From NCBI GenBank assembly GCA_958510875.1, contig OY294070.1:117284703-117348702 (forward strand): DNA of 64,000 nucleotides, read 5' to 3'. The stretch comes from Endomychus coccineus (lineage: Eukaryota > Arthropoda > Insecta > Coleoptera > Endomychidae). The notes beneath the pieces are model-generated. The model was not told the DNA's origin and made no database searches. It worked only from the letters and a program-made list of their open reading frames with translations. The translations under genes and the position numbers were made by a program. Shown here in pieces: positions 36,205-46,715 of the stretch (its first letter is position 1; the number at the start of each line of letters is the position of its first letter).

Positions 36205-36727
36205 ATAGAATAGAATAGAATTTATTTCTCGAATACGTACATGTTGTTATACAGTTATAATATACTTTTTACAAAGGAATGATTTTCATGTATGCTGAAG
36301 CTCATGTGAGCTATTGAGAAGTGTAATTCATTTTGATTTGTTTTTAGACACATATAAGCATTTACACAATATGTATAGTTAGTAATAATAAGTTAGTTTT
36401 TGGAGAAATAATGCTAGTGAATGTTAATAATAAAAGAAAGAAAAATGTTGATGGTTATCATAATAAAAACGATTTATGGTCATTGAAGAATTCTCTGGTA
36501 TCGTAATAAACGTGAGTTTAAAAAAATTTTTTTTAAAAAATGTTTAGAGAAATTATTCCTGTCAATGAGGACGGTTGGTGATTGAATGTTTTTATTGCCA
36601 TATATAAGGGATCTTTTCTGTTCACTGTATAATTGAATTGGGGTGGTATATACTTGTTTTTGTTTCGAGTGTCATAGTTGTGGATATCCGTGAATTGTTC
36701 TAGTTCATGTTTCTTTTTGAAAGCCAA
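36205..36727 (-). pseudogene. Jockey/CR1-type non-LTR 3' end with (TTCTA)n tail
   Basis: The minus frame 36727-36533 encodes FTDIHNYDTRNKNKYIPPQ and YMAIKTFNHQP, the C-terminal signature of this ORF2 group (HxYxTR…KxxNxLP). A 3' UTR leads to the tail repeat TAGAATAGAATAGAAT on the + strand (36207-36222), where the element ends. Only the last ~65 codons remain. Confidence 0.8.
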
Positions 36728-37330
36728 CAGATTATTAAGCGTCTCTTTGAGCCAGCGAAATTATAACAACGAATTTGAGAAACTCCAGCAAATAGTGTTC
36801 GACAAATCTTTAAGCGATAACTTAATTTCTAAACAAAAGAGAAAAATTAAACGCAACCAATCAATCCAACTAGAGCCACTACCCTCAGTAATTAATAAAT
36901 TCCATACATTTGCAATACATCCCGTTTATAGATGTAAGAACAAGCTAATGAACCATTTAGGCAAGATCTTTGGTATAAAGTTTCCAATGTCGACAAATCC
37001 GAGATTTACCTAGAAAATCGATTAGAAGTCGCGTTCAAAATGCTATGTGGGCCAAACTAGAAGGAACATTATAACATGATAGAAAGGACATTTTGCCTAT
37101 GTAAAAAAAAGGTGAAAATCGGATTAGCCGACATATTTCAAGTCACACCATTTGATTAATTCAGATTTATGTCGGGCTGAGAGTAATCCTTTGTTTACTT
37201 TTTTGATTTATAATTTAATTAACTCTGATGATGGTTACTTGGTACTTTAACAGTATTTTTAGTGGATATCATATTGATGATTGTTTCTTATGTAGTTTTT
37301 TAGTTTATCCATAGTGTCAAGTATTTTATA
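36725..37330 (+). pseudogene. Penelope-like element fragment with terminal repeat
   Basis: The + frame to 37013 encodes RLLSVSLSQRNYNNEFEKLQ, then PLPSVINKFHTFAI and YRCKNKLMNHLGK, resembling the Penelope region between reverse transcriptase and endonuclease. Frameshifted remains of the GIY-YIG domain follow (NVDKSEIY, then RKSIRSRVQNAMW). From about 37150 the sequence matches the terminal repeat of the 43.5-kb copy, with a degenerate CTGATGATGGTTACTTGGTA at 37217-37236. It abuts the minus-strand non-LTR end at 36727. Confidence 0.65.
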
Positions 37331-37334
37331 CTTT

Positions 37335-39964
37335 ATTAACGTTACGTAATTGATTTGGAATTTAATAGACCACAGAAGATGTACAATTGTATAGTATAAT
37401 AACTATTTCCACTAATTATACCTATTACCTGTGGTTTTAAAGAAGGTAATTGGGAGTTTGAAGAATTATCTATGGCTTTAACATCTTTTCAGGTGTTTGA
37501 TAATATTAGTCATTGCCTAATTGGATGACACAAAACTTACAATCTCTAGTCTCTAGAAGTATATAAATACAATATGTTTTCAACTTTGTAACGTGTTATT
37601 TTCGTTCAATTCCTGATAAAATGATATGATAATGATTCCGTTAAATCAGTGAATGTTCAAATATGCGAAATTTCTTCGAAGAATACCTCACTCGTACACA
37701 TGACATAAACACACACAAATAATAATCAGCTGCTAGTCTGTCACTATAATACAGGGTAGTATTTAACCCAATGTTTGACAATAAATTCAAGAAATCACCA
37801 AATTCAATTTTTTATGAAATAGAACTTGTCCGTTCGATTGTGAATCAAGTCCAAATATTAACTTGTAACATTGAAATATTCTGACTAGTACCACTAAACA
37901 TGAATGAAGAATGAGTGTATGTTATAAGTAAATCACGTACCGTTTTGTTTTTTTGGTCGCAAAGTACTCCTATATCTCCTTTGAGGCATATTGGATCACT
38001 TAAATAAGAGGCTCTGTATCACAAAATATTAACGATATCGATATACTAGGGTATAATACTTCTAATAACTAAGAAATATCACTAAATTAATATCACAGCT
38101 TCATTTTTAATGGGGGTATAAACTAAATCGTCGCAGATAATAAACAATTAAATGTCGTTAATAGTTTATAATTCATCCATTTGTAAACATGTGGCAGGTA
38201 CTTTGCCGCGTTGATTTATCCGAAGTCGACGTAGACGTAACTTAGTGGGCGTATATGACACATTTCGCGCGCAGTTGCTGGCACACACTATCGGCAAAGC
38301 GAGCGTGAATGTTACTGAAGTTTGCCGAGAGATTACAGGTTGTTATAGCGAGCTGTGAAAAAACAAGCGAGTAGCCGAGTTCCGACACTCTAGTGGGGGA
38401 ATTTACTATTGTTACTCTCGCGTCGAGGGGATCGAGAAGGATGCTGCTGGCTGGAATGGGACCCAACCAGGCGGTGGCTCACTGAATCCATGTATATTAT
38501 CTAATGGGCAATTATCTTAGCGATATTTCTTCTTCCTTGATATTAAACTAATAAGGTTTTGCTAATAGACTGTCATTACTAGAACATTTTTTTAATCGCG
38601 TCTTCGGTAAAGTAGCTTGGTCTCACGTCAGACGTCTGTATCAGTAGTTTATAATATTGCAGTCGATAGTTGTGATTATCGAAAGATACTGGCTCGCCTA
38701 TCTAGTTTTGCAAACAGACGCCACTGACGACTTAATGAGTTTAATGTCTATGGTACAGCTTAGTTAGTATAGCAGATGCCCGTGTCATAACTTCTGGCAT
38801 TGGAATATTATAACTCCTCATCAATCATGTATCACGGTACAAGTTTCAACATTGAATATGTTTTTGGGCTGTCCTAATTGATACGGAAACGTTACGCGGA
38901 TACTGTAACAGGTCTGATTGGTCGAAATGTCATGACCACTAATAGATTCCCCCTTTGTCAGTATTTATTATGCATAAAAATGCTTGCGCCGAGAGTAGAT
39001 AAGTGTATAATGTGCTAGACATAAGTTAGCCAGTGCGGCAAGCGAGAGGTAATAGTAATAGACATATATTTCTCTTGATGATGGTCGTGAGACCGAAACT
39101 TAAGAAAAACGAAAACATATATGACATGTGTTGATGTGACCTATTCCCGAGAATTTACATATAGCATACAGTACCTACGGACAAATATCTAGGTAATTCA
39201 GAAGGGATGATAATAATAATGATAATAAAAAAAACGGGCAGTCAGCGAGCCCTGCTGACAGAAGTGAAAACTGACATTATGAAGTAACCAATTTACTTTA
39301 TGTTATCTTTGAATTATTGTAGCATCCGAAATTACAGTTTTATTATTTTCAAATGAAAATTAATGTAATTAGATTTTCTTTAGTTTTCACAACTGTCGGC
39401 ATTTCAATCGACAATTATATACATTTTTATATTTAATAATAAAAAACGTATAATGGGCGGTACAATCCCTGTAAAGAGTATGATTGTAACCCGATAGCCA
39501 TTATAATAAATACACATTATTTTATTTTCAAAACATATTATTTATTGATATTTACATCGATGTAAATGAAAGTAATGTTATCGGTAACTTCGATGATACT
39601 TATATCATTAGATTAGATCCAAGCACGAAACATACTGTGGAATCAGATGTGCTCATATATAAAAACAGGCTACTATTACCGATCACACATAATTTAATTA
39701 TTACTTTTTACTCTGTAATAATTAAAATATGAGTTGTATAACGTTGAGTATATGCGTGCTGTTGTAGCTGTATACAGTGTATAGTGTGTATACGCAGTGT
39801 ATACGTATACCTGTCCTGCATACCGTAATCGAGAGCACTGGCTCATACATGCAGGCCCACCAACACCGACTCAGATATGCACACGTATGTAAGCGTATAG
39901 AGACTGCCTGACGCCTGACCCGAGTTCCGCACGGCCGCAGTTGCGCACGCAGCAGTATACATAA
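37335..39964. other. No gene recognised; GC-richer patch and degenerate hammerhead-like motif
   Basis: 38240-38480 is GC-richer with repeated GCGAG words and no domain; it could be a promoter or untranslated exon. TTGATGATGGTCGTGAGACC followed by GAAAC (about 39076-39100) resembles Penelope terminal-repeat motifs, but the first core base differs. Confidence 0.3.
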
Positions 39965-40522
39965 TCTATATATATATAAATCAATTGCTGTTCGTTAGTC
40001 TCGCTAAAACTCGAGAACGGATTTATCTTATCTTTGGTCTTTAAATGTTCGTGGAGGTCTAGGGAAGGTTTAAAAGGTGAGAAAAATTCGAATAATTGCC
40101 GGGAAAACCCTATAAACAGTCCTTTTCTTTTTCCCATATAAACTTTTTCTAAATAAAATGTGTCAATTTGCAATTTATTACCGCTGCACAAAGTTCAAAT
40201 TCAATCATATCTATCAAAATAGTTTTCGCGTGCGCGTTGGAGGATCTAATGTCGCGTTCCGAAACTCAACAAAAGTGATAATATCGCGAATGCGACCAAA
40301 TTGTATAGTCACAAAATGTAATAGATCATCAGTAGTACTGATTTTCAATTTGGTCGGCTTCGCGAAACTTAATTTTAGCTAACTTCAGTTGTTAATCTAT
40401 CAGATTATTTTGTTTTATAGATTGATGAATATTAAGTTTTGTCACAAATTAAATTTCTGAACGCAACCATAATATCTTTTATTTATCGATTGAGGCAGTA
40501 CGAAGTCTGCCGGGTCAGCTAG
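39965..40522 (+). mobile_element. Non-autonomous Helitron
   Basis: Begins with TC (39965) in TCTATATATATATAAAT, followed by ATTGCTGTTCGTTAGTCTCG and CTAAAACTCGAGAACGG, a 5' end widely shared by insect Helitrons. Ends with CTAG at 40519-40522, inserted between A (39964) and T (40523), the standard Helitron target. A hairpin GGCAG-TACGAAGT-CTGCC sits about 10 bp before the CTAG terminus. At 558 bp there is no Rep/helicase gene, so it depends on an autonomous relative for rolling-circle transposition. An open frame at 40158-40382 inside is not a conserved protein. Confidence 0.9.
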
Positions 40523-40784
40523 TACCTAATATATATAGCTACAGCGTGACGGGACGTGACGGACTCATGGTTTCACCCCTCATCTGAAATAGCCCAACGC
40601 GCCTAAAGAAGTTTTCACTTCAATAATCTTTATTCATGAGGCCAAGAGAAGTATGGTATGCTTCAGAACAGATAGGTGCGAAATTAAGGTAATGCTACGT
40701 ATATATTTAAACAGTATTTTCGAAGGAAGTGTTGCAAAAGGTGAGTTATAGCCGATTATTAAAATATTCCAATTTGGAGTAATA
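40523..40784. other. No gene recognised; probable 3' UTR of the downstream minus-strand retroelement
   Basis: Lies between the Helitron and the end of the minus-strand ORF2 remnant; no tail repeat identified. Confidence 0.3.
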
Positions 40785-42165
40785 TCATTTTTCTATACGA
40801 CGTGATTTTAGTGTATTTTTAAAACTCCTGGATTCGAGATTCTTCAAATTTTGCTGAACATGGTTATAAATTGTGATCAATTCGTTTTTCGTAGTTCTAT
40901 AGATCTGAGTTAGTGCAGTTTGATCTTGTAAGAGAAAGTGTTTATGACGAGTTTCATAACTGCAACAAACTATGATCCTGGGAAAACTCTTCGTAATGTT
41001 TCTTAAAGAAGCAGGCACATTCTATACAAGGATATAAATTGAAGAGATGGTTAGTATTCTGTGTCTTATAAAATATGGTCTGCATACTCTCGATATTTTA
41101 GTTTAAAGATATTTCTTATACAACTTTTTTGCAGTATTTTGATTCCATAAATGTCTGTTGAGTCACCCCAAATTTTTTTTGCATAGTTGATTACAGCATT
41201 TACGTGCTAACAGAGCAAAGCAAAGCTCATTACTTAAATTATTTTCCAAGACCATCAACTGGTAGCACAAGCTTAAGATAATTTCGATGCCATTTGATCA
41301 ATATGGCTGTTCCACATTAGTCTAGAATCGATGTAGAGCCCCAAGAATTTTATCTCATAAATCGATCTTGTTGCAATGTTGTTAAATTCAAGTTTCATTT
41401 GCTACGGACGTGCATGTGAAGAATGGAATTGCACCATTTGACTTTTTGCTACATTTAAGTCTTGTGTCAAACCAATCCTTCGAAATTTGCAATGACTGCT
41501 CTATTTTAATTTGTAAAGCTTCATCTGTTTCCGCAGTGATTGCAGCAGTAGAGACATCAGCAAAACAAACTATATTTTCATGAAAAAATCTTGGCCACCG
41601 TCAACGTAATGGTTGGCGAAACGTCGCCATTAAGTCGTGCTATCGGAATCTATCCGGAAGCCAAGATTTTTAAAGATTAGCTATCCCCGGAAGTCTGCTA
41701 TTCTACATAACGATATTTTCAATCATTTCGGGTAGGTCACTTATATAGAGCAGGAAAAGCAAAGGTACCAATGATGAGCCCTGTGGAACCCCCTGCCATG
41801 TCCAATTCCAGTCCGAATGAGACTCATGACGGTTATTTGTAACTACTATTCTCTGTTTTCTATTTGAAAGCTACGTTTTAATTAGGTTATAAGCAATACT
41901 TCTGACACCTAGACAGAATAGTTTGTTATGTAGTCTGTCATGATTTACAGAGTCCAAAGCTTTGGATAGATCAAGAAATAACAATCCTACTTTATGTTTG
42001 TTATTTAGAGTTTACTATGTTGTTGATTATTTGATAAATGACCCGGTCTATTGATCTTCCCTTAATATAAGCGTTCTGATTAGGGTTAAATATATTATGT
42101 TGTATCATGATATTCGATATTTTATTGTGAATAATTTCTTGTATTATTTTTGCTATATTGGATGG
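40785..42165 (-). pseudogene. Jockey/CR1-type non-LTR retrotransposon, RT to C-terminus, interrupted
   Basis: Minus-strand frames give IPSNIAKIIQEIIHNKI, then NAYIKGRSIDRVIYQI (fingers), LDLSKALDSVNHDRL-like sequence (first Asp), SNRKQRIVVTNN, the WQGVPQGSSLVPLLFLLYIS motif and, on the far side of a 132-bp insertion, VCFADVSTAAITAE (the second Asp of the usual FADD is lost). Further down are KILGLYIDSRLMWNSHIDQM and a C-terminal domain ending at 40785 (YETRHKHFLL). Many frameshifts and stops. The element is older than the insertion at 41581. Its 5' side meets a Penelope-like fragment near 42160. Confidence 0.8.
41581..41712 (+). mobile_element. Solo Penelope-like terminal-repeat insertion with 9-bp target duplication
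   Basis: Flanked by ATATTTTCA at 41572-41580 and 41713-41721, it splits the RT catalytic region of the surrounding element. It contains TAATGGTTGGCGAAACGTCG and ends in an AAGATTAGCTATCCCCGG-type tail shared with the 1.4-kb copy. Variable-length TSDs and short partial copies are typical of Penelope-like elements. Confidence 0.7.
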
Positions 42166-42265
42166 AATGTATCAGCGAAAAATCAATTTATTGAATTCAG
42201 ATTTATCTCCATCTGTGAGTTCTTTGCATTATTAACCTCAAATAGTATCTAAACTGTTTTTTTTT
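42160..42265 (+). mobile_element. Penelope-like fragment (end of GIY-YIG region)
   Basis: GGATGGAATGTATCAGCG to AAATAGTATCTAAACTG aligns with 43502-43605, where the reading is WMEVHKQKSNLLSSDLSP. The match ends in a T-run near 42255. Confidence 0.6.
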
Positions 42266-42269
42266 TGTT

Positions 42270-43145
42270 TTCTAATACATACACACTTCCATATTCCAAG
42301 CGCAGATGAACGCAATCATGTAATATACAAGAGAAAAGAACACGAGGGAAATGCGCAACGCCCAGATCAGAATATGCAGAGACAGCCAGACGTATGGTAA
42401 TGTCGATAAAAGGTTCAAAACATTGAAAATCTGGTCTAGCAGAAAATACTTGCTACTATGACGTCATTTCTTTCTTATCTTGAACAGGCTATATCACAGA
42501 GATTATGCGGAACGCTAAATTTCTTGCTTGCGAAACGTTAGCAATGAATAAAAGTAAAAACGGTCGAAAGTTTTTAAATTCACGTGTCTACAAAGCCAAA
42601 GGGTCGAACGCTGGTGCTTCGTATGAGCGGCCAATACTCAGCGGTCAGGCAACCCGTGGCCAGAGATCTTACCGATTCGGATGTAAATAAAAAAGGTTTA
42701 ATACTGGTTTCCTCGACGTGTTCAACATGCAGTCGTTTAATTTGGAGCCACCGACGGTGCGATAGTGAACACTATAAATAGCTTTCCGAATTCATTAATG
42801 AATCTTTGTTAAATAATCAAGATGGGAGCATGCGGTATATGTTTAATAATCATAATTCAAAAATATATTTTCAGGAATTATATAATAAAAAGTAATATGT
42901 AATATATAATAATTCTTTTGAGATTCTCCTAATATACGAATTATGCATCGTTTCATCTTAATTATTATGCAACAAAAACACACTTAATTCTTGTTTTATA
43001 AGTTAACGAATCGCATTTCCGTGAAGTGAATCTAAAATATGCTGATGTAACATTTTGAACCAGTAGCGAATTCAAAGGGGATTAGGGGCCTTAGTCTTAA
43101 TTATTTTACACATTTTGGCAGATACGGTTTAATATACTAAATATT
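42270..43145. other. No gene recognised
   Basis: 42505-42781 has two overlapping open frames of 61-65 codons in slightly GC-richer sequence without a recognised domain. Confidence 0.3.
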
Positions 43146-43149
43146 TAAT

Positions 43150-43350
43150 ATATAGTTTTTTCGCTAGAATGTTTATCGACTCACGGATTTGGGTGTTTCT
43201 GAACGGTGAAACTAGAGTATCACAGACAAACTTGGTGCTCCTTGGAAGTTGCAAAATTCCTTAACTAACCATTTTGCTATCTTATACGTAGAACAACTAA
43301 TGTTTGGAATTATTGGTCTCATGGTATTACCAGGTTTATGAATCTTAGGT
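43150..43350 (-). pseudogene. Penelope-like reverse transcriptase fragment
   Basis: Minus-strand reading LPKIHKPGNTMRPIIPNI, then SCSTYKIAKWLVKEFC, is the conserved RT block of Penelope-like elements (K-hKPG-xxRPI-S-xxS-xTYKLAK). It is followed by decayed sequence with stops. The copy is limited to this motif and opposes the + strand piece that begins at about 43395. Confidence 0.8.
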
Positions 43351-43394
43351 AAGCAATATATTTAAGAAAGATTAGGATTTGAATTGATAAAAAT

Positions 43395-43765
43395 AATGGT
43401 GGAAAATCAGCGGTAGCCGAACTTATTTTGAATACAGGTCACACCATTTCTCAAGAAAGTGTAATCACTTTTAAAACACAGTACAGACAAATATAGAATT
43501 TATAATGGATGGAAGTGCATAAACAAAAAAGCAATTTATTAAGTTCCGATTTATCTCCAGCTAATCCATTGTTTACATTATTATACCCAAATAGTATTTA
43601 AACCGGCACATTTTGATTTATAATTTAGTTTACTCTGATGATGGCTACTTGGTAGCCGAAATGTCCTCAGTACTGTAATAGTATTTTTAGTGGATAAGGG
43701 TGATTATTTTTTATCAATAGTGTTATAATATATCCACAGTGTGAACCCTTTTATAGCTTATTGAT
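43395..43765 (+). pseudogene. Penelope-like GIY-YIG C-terminus and terminal repeat
   Basis: Plus-strand reading KSAVAELILNTGHTISQES, then WMEVHKQKSNLLSSDLSP and NPLFTLLYPNS, is the C-terminal part of the Penelope GIY-YIG domain (NHxxxTGH block, then the Glu helix). Non-coding terminal-repeat sequence follows from about 43600, matching the 37.15-kb copy and carrying the hammerhead-like motif at 43635. Frameshift between the two coding blocks. Confidence 0.8.
43635..43665 (+). ncRNA. Hammerhead-like ribozyme core in Penelope terminal repeat
   Basis: CTGATGA (43635-43641), one T, a perfect 6-bp stem GGCTAC/GTAGCC with loop TTG (43643-43657), then GAAATGTC (43658-43665). Order and spacing follow the hammerhead core CUGANGA - stem II - GAAA. 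The extra U before stem II departs from the canonical core, so cleavage is uncertain. Hammerhead ribozymes are known from the terminal repeats of Penelope-like elements. Confidence 0.5.
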
Positions 43766-43779
43766 TATTAAGTACTGTG

Positions 43780-44005
43780 TTCATTATTTTCTGAGCATTC
43801 TAAGTTATTTCAAATCTACCTTCAATTACCACATGTAAAATTTCGAAGTTTTAATAAATTGGTGGAGGTCTCTAACAAATGTTTGGCATAATGGGAATCA
43901 AGTTAGTTATTTCTATAACTCCTAAAATATTCACCCACTATACTAGGGAAAGAACTACCACGTTGACCTAGATAGTTTGGACAAGATCCAGAATTAAACT
44001 TGTAT
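43780..44005 (-). pseudogene. Penelope-like GIY-YIG domain fragment
   Basis: The minus reading from about 44000 gives SGVYKFNSGSCPNYLGQRGS, then GEYFRSYR and YAKHLLET, the start of a Penelope GIY-YIG domain (usual G-h-Y-K-h-x-C-xx-C-x-x-x-Y-I-G-Q). The cysteines and the YIG triplet are partly lost. Oriented opposite to the piece at 43395-43765. A degenerate CTGATGATGGCTACTTGGTA lies just outside on the + strand at 44019-44038. Confidence 0.7.
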
Positions 44006-44363
44006 ACTCCAGATTTCACTGATGATGGCTACTTGGTAGGTGGAAGGTCCTTAGTAATTGGTGATTATTTCGTACTTATTAGAACAAAGGCTCAGTTGAC
44101 ACTACTGCAAGTCTTAAATGACGTTCCGAGAATGTTTCAAATCTGTGAAACTGCGATTTACAACTGATTTCCTTCGTTTCGTCAAGTTGCCATAAAATGA
44201 AGGAAGATTTCGGCAATATTGTTATTCTAAGCAAAACTAATGGAACCAATTAAAACAATTTGTATTTTTTAACGTGATTCGAAGAATAATTATCTAGTTT
44301 TACTTAAATCAGGTCTTAATTGTTTTAGGTGTAAGTTCAGGATGGTTCCCAAATGTTGGGCAG

Positions 44364-44800
44364 CTAATATCCTAAATAATCAAGACCTTGACCAATAATA
44401 AGTTCCATGGAATTTTTGAAGCTTTTTTGCTGGGAAGAGTTCAAATCCTCCCAAATATTTCTGCAGTCCTGATCCTCTACAACTCTTCGAAACATTTTAA
44501 GCAAACAATAAGATCCTGTAATGCTTAAATACCAAGCGGACATCATTGATAAAAATCAGGAAAAAAAGAGCCCCAGATGAAACCCCTGAGTCACACCGGG
44601 GGGAACGATCTGCACGCTATCATGGTCTTGAACCACGCGAGAAGAACACCGCCCAAACATTACAGTTCTAACTTATTAAGTAAGAAGTCATGGAGAACTC
44701 TGTCAAATGCCAAAGTTGAAACTGACATTAACAAAAGAAAGCTTATAGAAAGTTGCTTCGAAGGAGTGTTTCTCATTTAGTTGCACCTCTGGCGGTAGTA
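44364..44800 (-). pseudogene. Non-LTR reverse transcriptase fragment
   Basis: Minus-strand frames give GVTQGFHLGLFFFLIFINDV (usual GVPQGSHLGPLLFLIFINDI), then LKMFRRVVEDQDCRNIWEDL, which follows the catalytic ADD block; the ADD itself is lost (YCLLK). Upstream readings to about 44800 resemble the preceding SRVV…V strand. Both ends are truncated. Several frameshifts. Confidence 0.65.
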
Positions 44801-44875
44801 ATACTACAAAATAAAATATGGAATCAAGAAATTCCAAAATTACTTGAATAGCAAAATATTGGAAATTTTATACTT

Positions 44876-45406
44876 CCATATGAGTGACCCTTCATTTATA
44901 CGCAACTTTTTTTTGTATATCCTAAATTATCTATTAACGTTTCCTATATCCCCATTTTAGACATCCTTATCTTGAACACATTGTATATCAAGGGGATTGA
45001 AATTGAATTCAATAATTATTTTTTGTAATGAAATACTGATAACATTCGTGAATAAGCAAAATCTAATCATTGGCTGCGTATTTATGAAGCAATTATTTTC
45101 ATTCATCAAAACCGGCATCCATTTAAATAACAATCATTATCATAATACAAGAAAAAAAAATAACTATATGTGCAATGAACTGAATTATACAGGGTGTTTC
45201 AGTTTTTTCGTTCATAACTTCGGCAAACGATTGAACTTCTAAAATAAATCACAAAAAAATTTCATCGCACAAAACATCGCTTACTATGAGTAGAGATTGC
45301 TTAGAAAAGTTGTTTTCTGTACGATGAACGGTTCCGGAGATATTCGCAAGAAACTAAATTTTTTTCAAATTGCAACACCCTGTATCTCGAAAACGAAGTG
45401 ATTTAA
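44876..45406. repeat. Tandem duplication, unit 1 (531 bp)
   Basis: CCATATGAGTGACCC starts both this unit and the next one at 45407. The units are almost identical over the shared length; unit 1 lacks a 31-bp segment that unit 2 has at about 45781-45811. The identical 81-codon frames inside (44997 and 45528) are by-products. Confidence 0.9.
45190..45406. mobile_element. Truncated MITE copy, CAGGGTGTTTCAG family
   Basis: Same left end and middle as the complete copy at 45721; the right terminus is cut off at the duplication junction. Confidence 0.8.
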
Positions 45407-45968
45407 CCATATGAGTGACCCTTCATTTATACGCAACTTTTTTTTGTATATCCTAAATTATCTATTAACGTTTCCTATATCCCCATTTTAGACATCCTTA
45501 TCTTGAACACATTGTATATCAACGGGATTGAAATTGAATTCAATAATTATTTTTTGTAATGAAATACTGATAACATTCGTGAATAAGCAAAATCTAATCA
45601 TTGGCTGCGTATTTATGAAGCAATTATTTTCATTCATCAAAACCGGCATCCATTTAAATAACAATCATTATCATAATACAAGAACAAAAAATAACTATAT
45701 GTGCAATGAACTGAATTATACAGGGTGTTTCAGTTTTTTCGTTCATAACTTCGGCAAACGATTGAACTTCTAAAATAAATAGGGGTCTTTCATATAAAAT
45801 TTTTCTCTAAATCACAAAAAAAATTTATCGCACAAAACATCGCTTACTATGAGTAGAGATTGCTTAGAAAAGTTGTTTTCTGTACAATGAACGGTTCCGG
45901 AGATATTCGCAAAAAACTACATTTTTTTCAAATTGCAACACCCTGTATCTCGAAAACGAAGTGATTTA
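45407..45968. repeat. Tandem duplication, unit 2 (562 bp)
   Basis: Includes the 31-bp AGGGGTCTTTCATATAAAAT segment absent from unit 1. Beyond 45968 the sequence continues into the MITE right terminus, so unit 2 is the parental arrangement. Confidence 0.9.
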
Positions 45969-46055
45969 GAGAAAAATTTTATATGAAAGACCCCTATTAT
46001 TTTTAGAAGTTCTATCGTTTGCCGAAGTTATGAACGAAAAAACTGAAACACCCAG
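45721..46055. mobile_element. 335-bp MITE with ~100-bp TIRs, CAGGGTGTTTCAG family
   Basis: Left CAGGGTGTTTCAG with TTTTTTCGTTCATAACTTCG (45721 on) and right CGAAGTTATGAACGAAAAAA with CTGAAACACCCAG (to 46055) are inverted repeats; TA borders both sides. The TIRs reach through AGGGGTCTTTCATATAAAAT. The middle shares GAACGGTTCCGGAGATATTC with the 27.4-kb MITE, so the two families are related. Confidence 0.85.
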
Positions 46056-46129
46056 TATGTATATTTAGAAAAATGTAGATAATAGCATATTAAAAAAATT
46101 TATAATAAAATTTCTCATGAATAATAATA

Positions 46130-46715
46130 CCCCAAGTCCATATCATCTCTTGAAGCAGACAAGTACAGATCTTGATGAAATTTCCCAAATTTGATCCTCA
46201 AAACAAGAGAACAGTCACTTTCTACATGAGATTTCGAAAAAACTACACCTTTCCTATTTTCCACCACTTGAAGCCGATAAGTAGCTGTCTTGATAAAAGT
46301 TTGCATGTTTGCTTATCTCGAAAAAACTACCTCTGATATTACACCCCCTAAAGCAGACAAGTATCGATCTTGATGAAAGTATACACATTCCACCTTCAAA
46401 ACAAAAGGAAATTTTGTCGAAAAAACTATCCCAACCCCCTTAAAACAGAAAAAAGCCGATTTCTATGTAATTTACCAAGCTTGTCTTTCAAAACAAGAGA
46501 AAAGTCACTGTCTATATAAAATTCCCTCTTTCCCACCCCCTGGAGCAGATAAGTACAGATCTTTATGAAATTGGCCTATAAATAAAAGGAAAGTCACTGT
46601 CTACGCGAGATTTTGGAAAATTCCCCATCTTAATTCATCACGCCTTGAAACAGATACGGAGCGATCTTAATAAAATTTTGTTTCAAATCATTTGCAATAA
46701 ATTTTCGGTTACTAC
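46130..46715. repeat. Degenerate minisatellite, period about 80-120 bp
   Basis: AGCAGACAAGTACAGATCTT or close variants recur at about 46154, 46272, 46353, 46542 and 46650, each followed by GATGAAATT-like and CAAAACAAGAGAAAAGTCAC-like segments. It ends next to GTGAGGAAAGTCACGTGAT (46718). Confidence 0.75.

Noticed and set aside
40158..40382. 74-codon frame inside the Helitron
   Set aside because: Non-autonomous Helitron interior; no Rep or helicase motif.
44997..45773. Two identical 81-codon frames
   Set aside because: Identical because of the tandem duplication; not conserved protein-like sequence.
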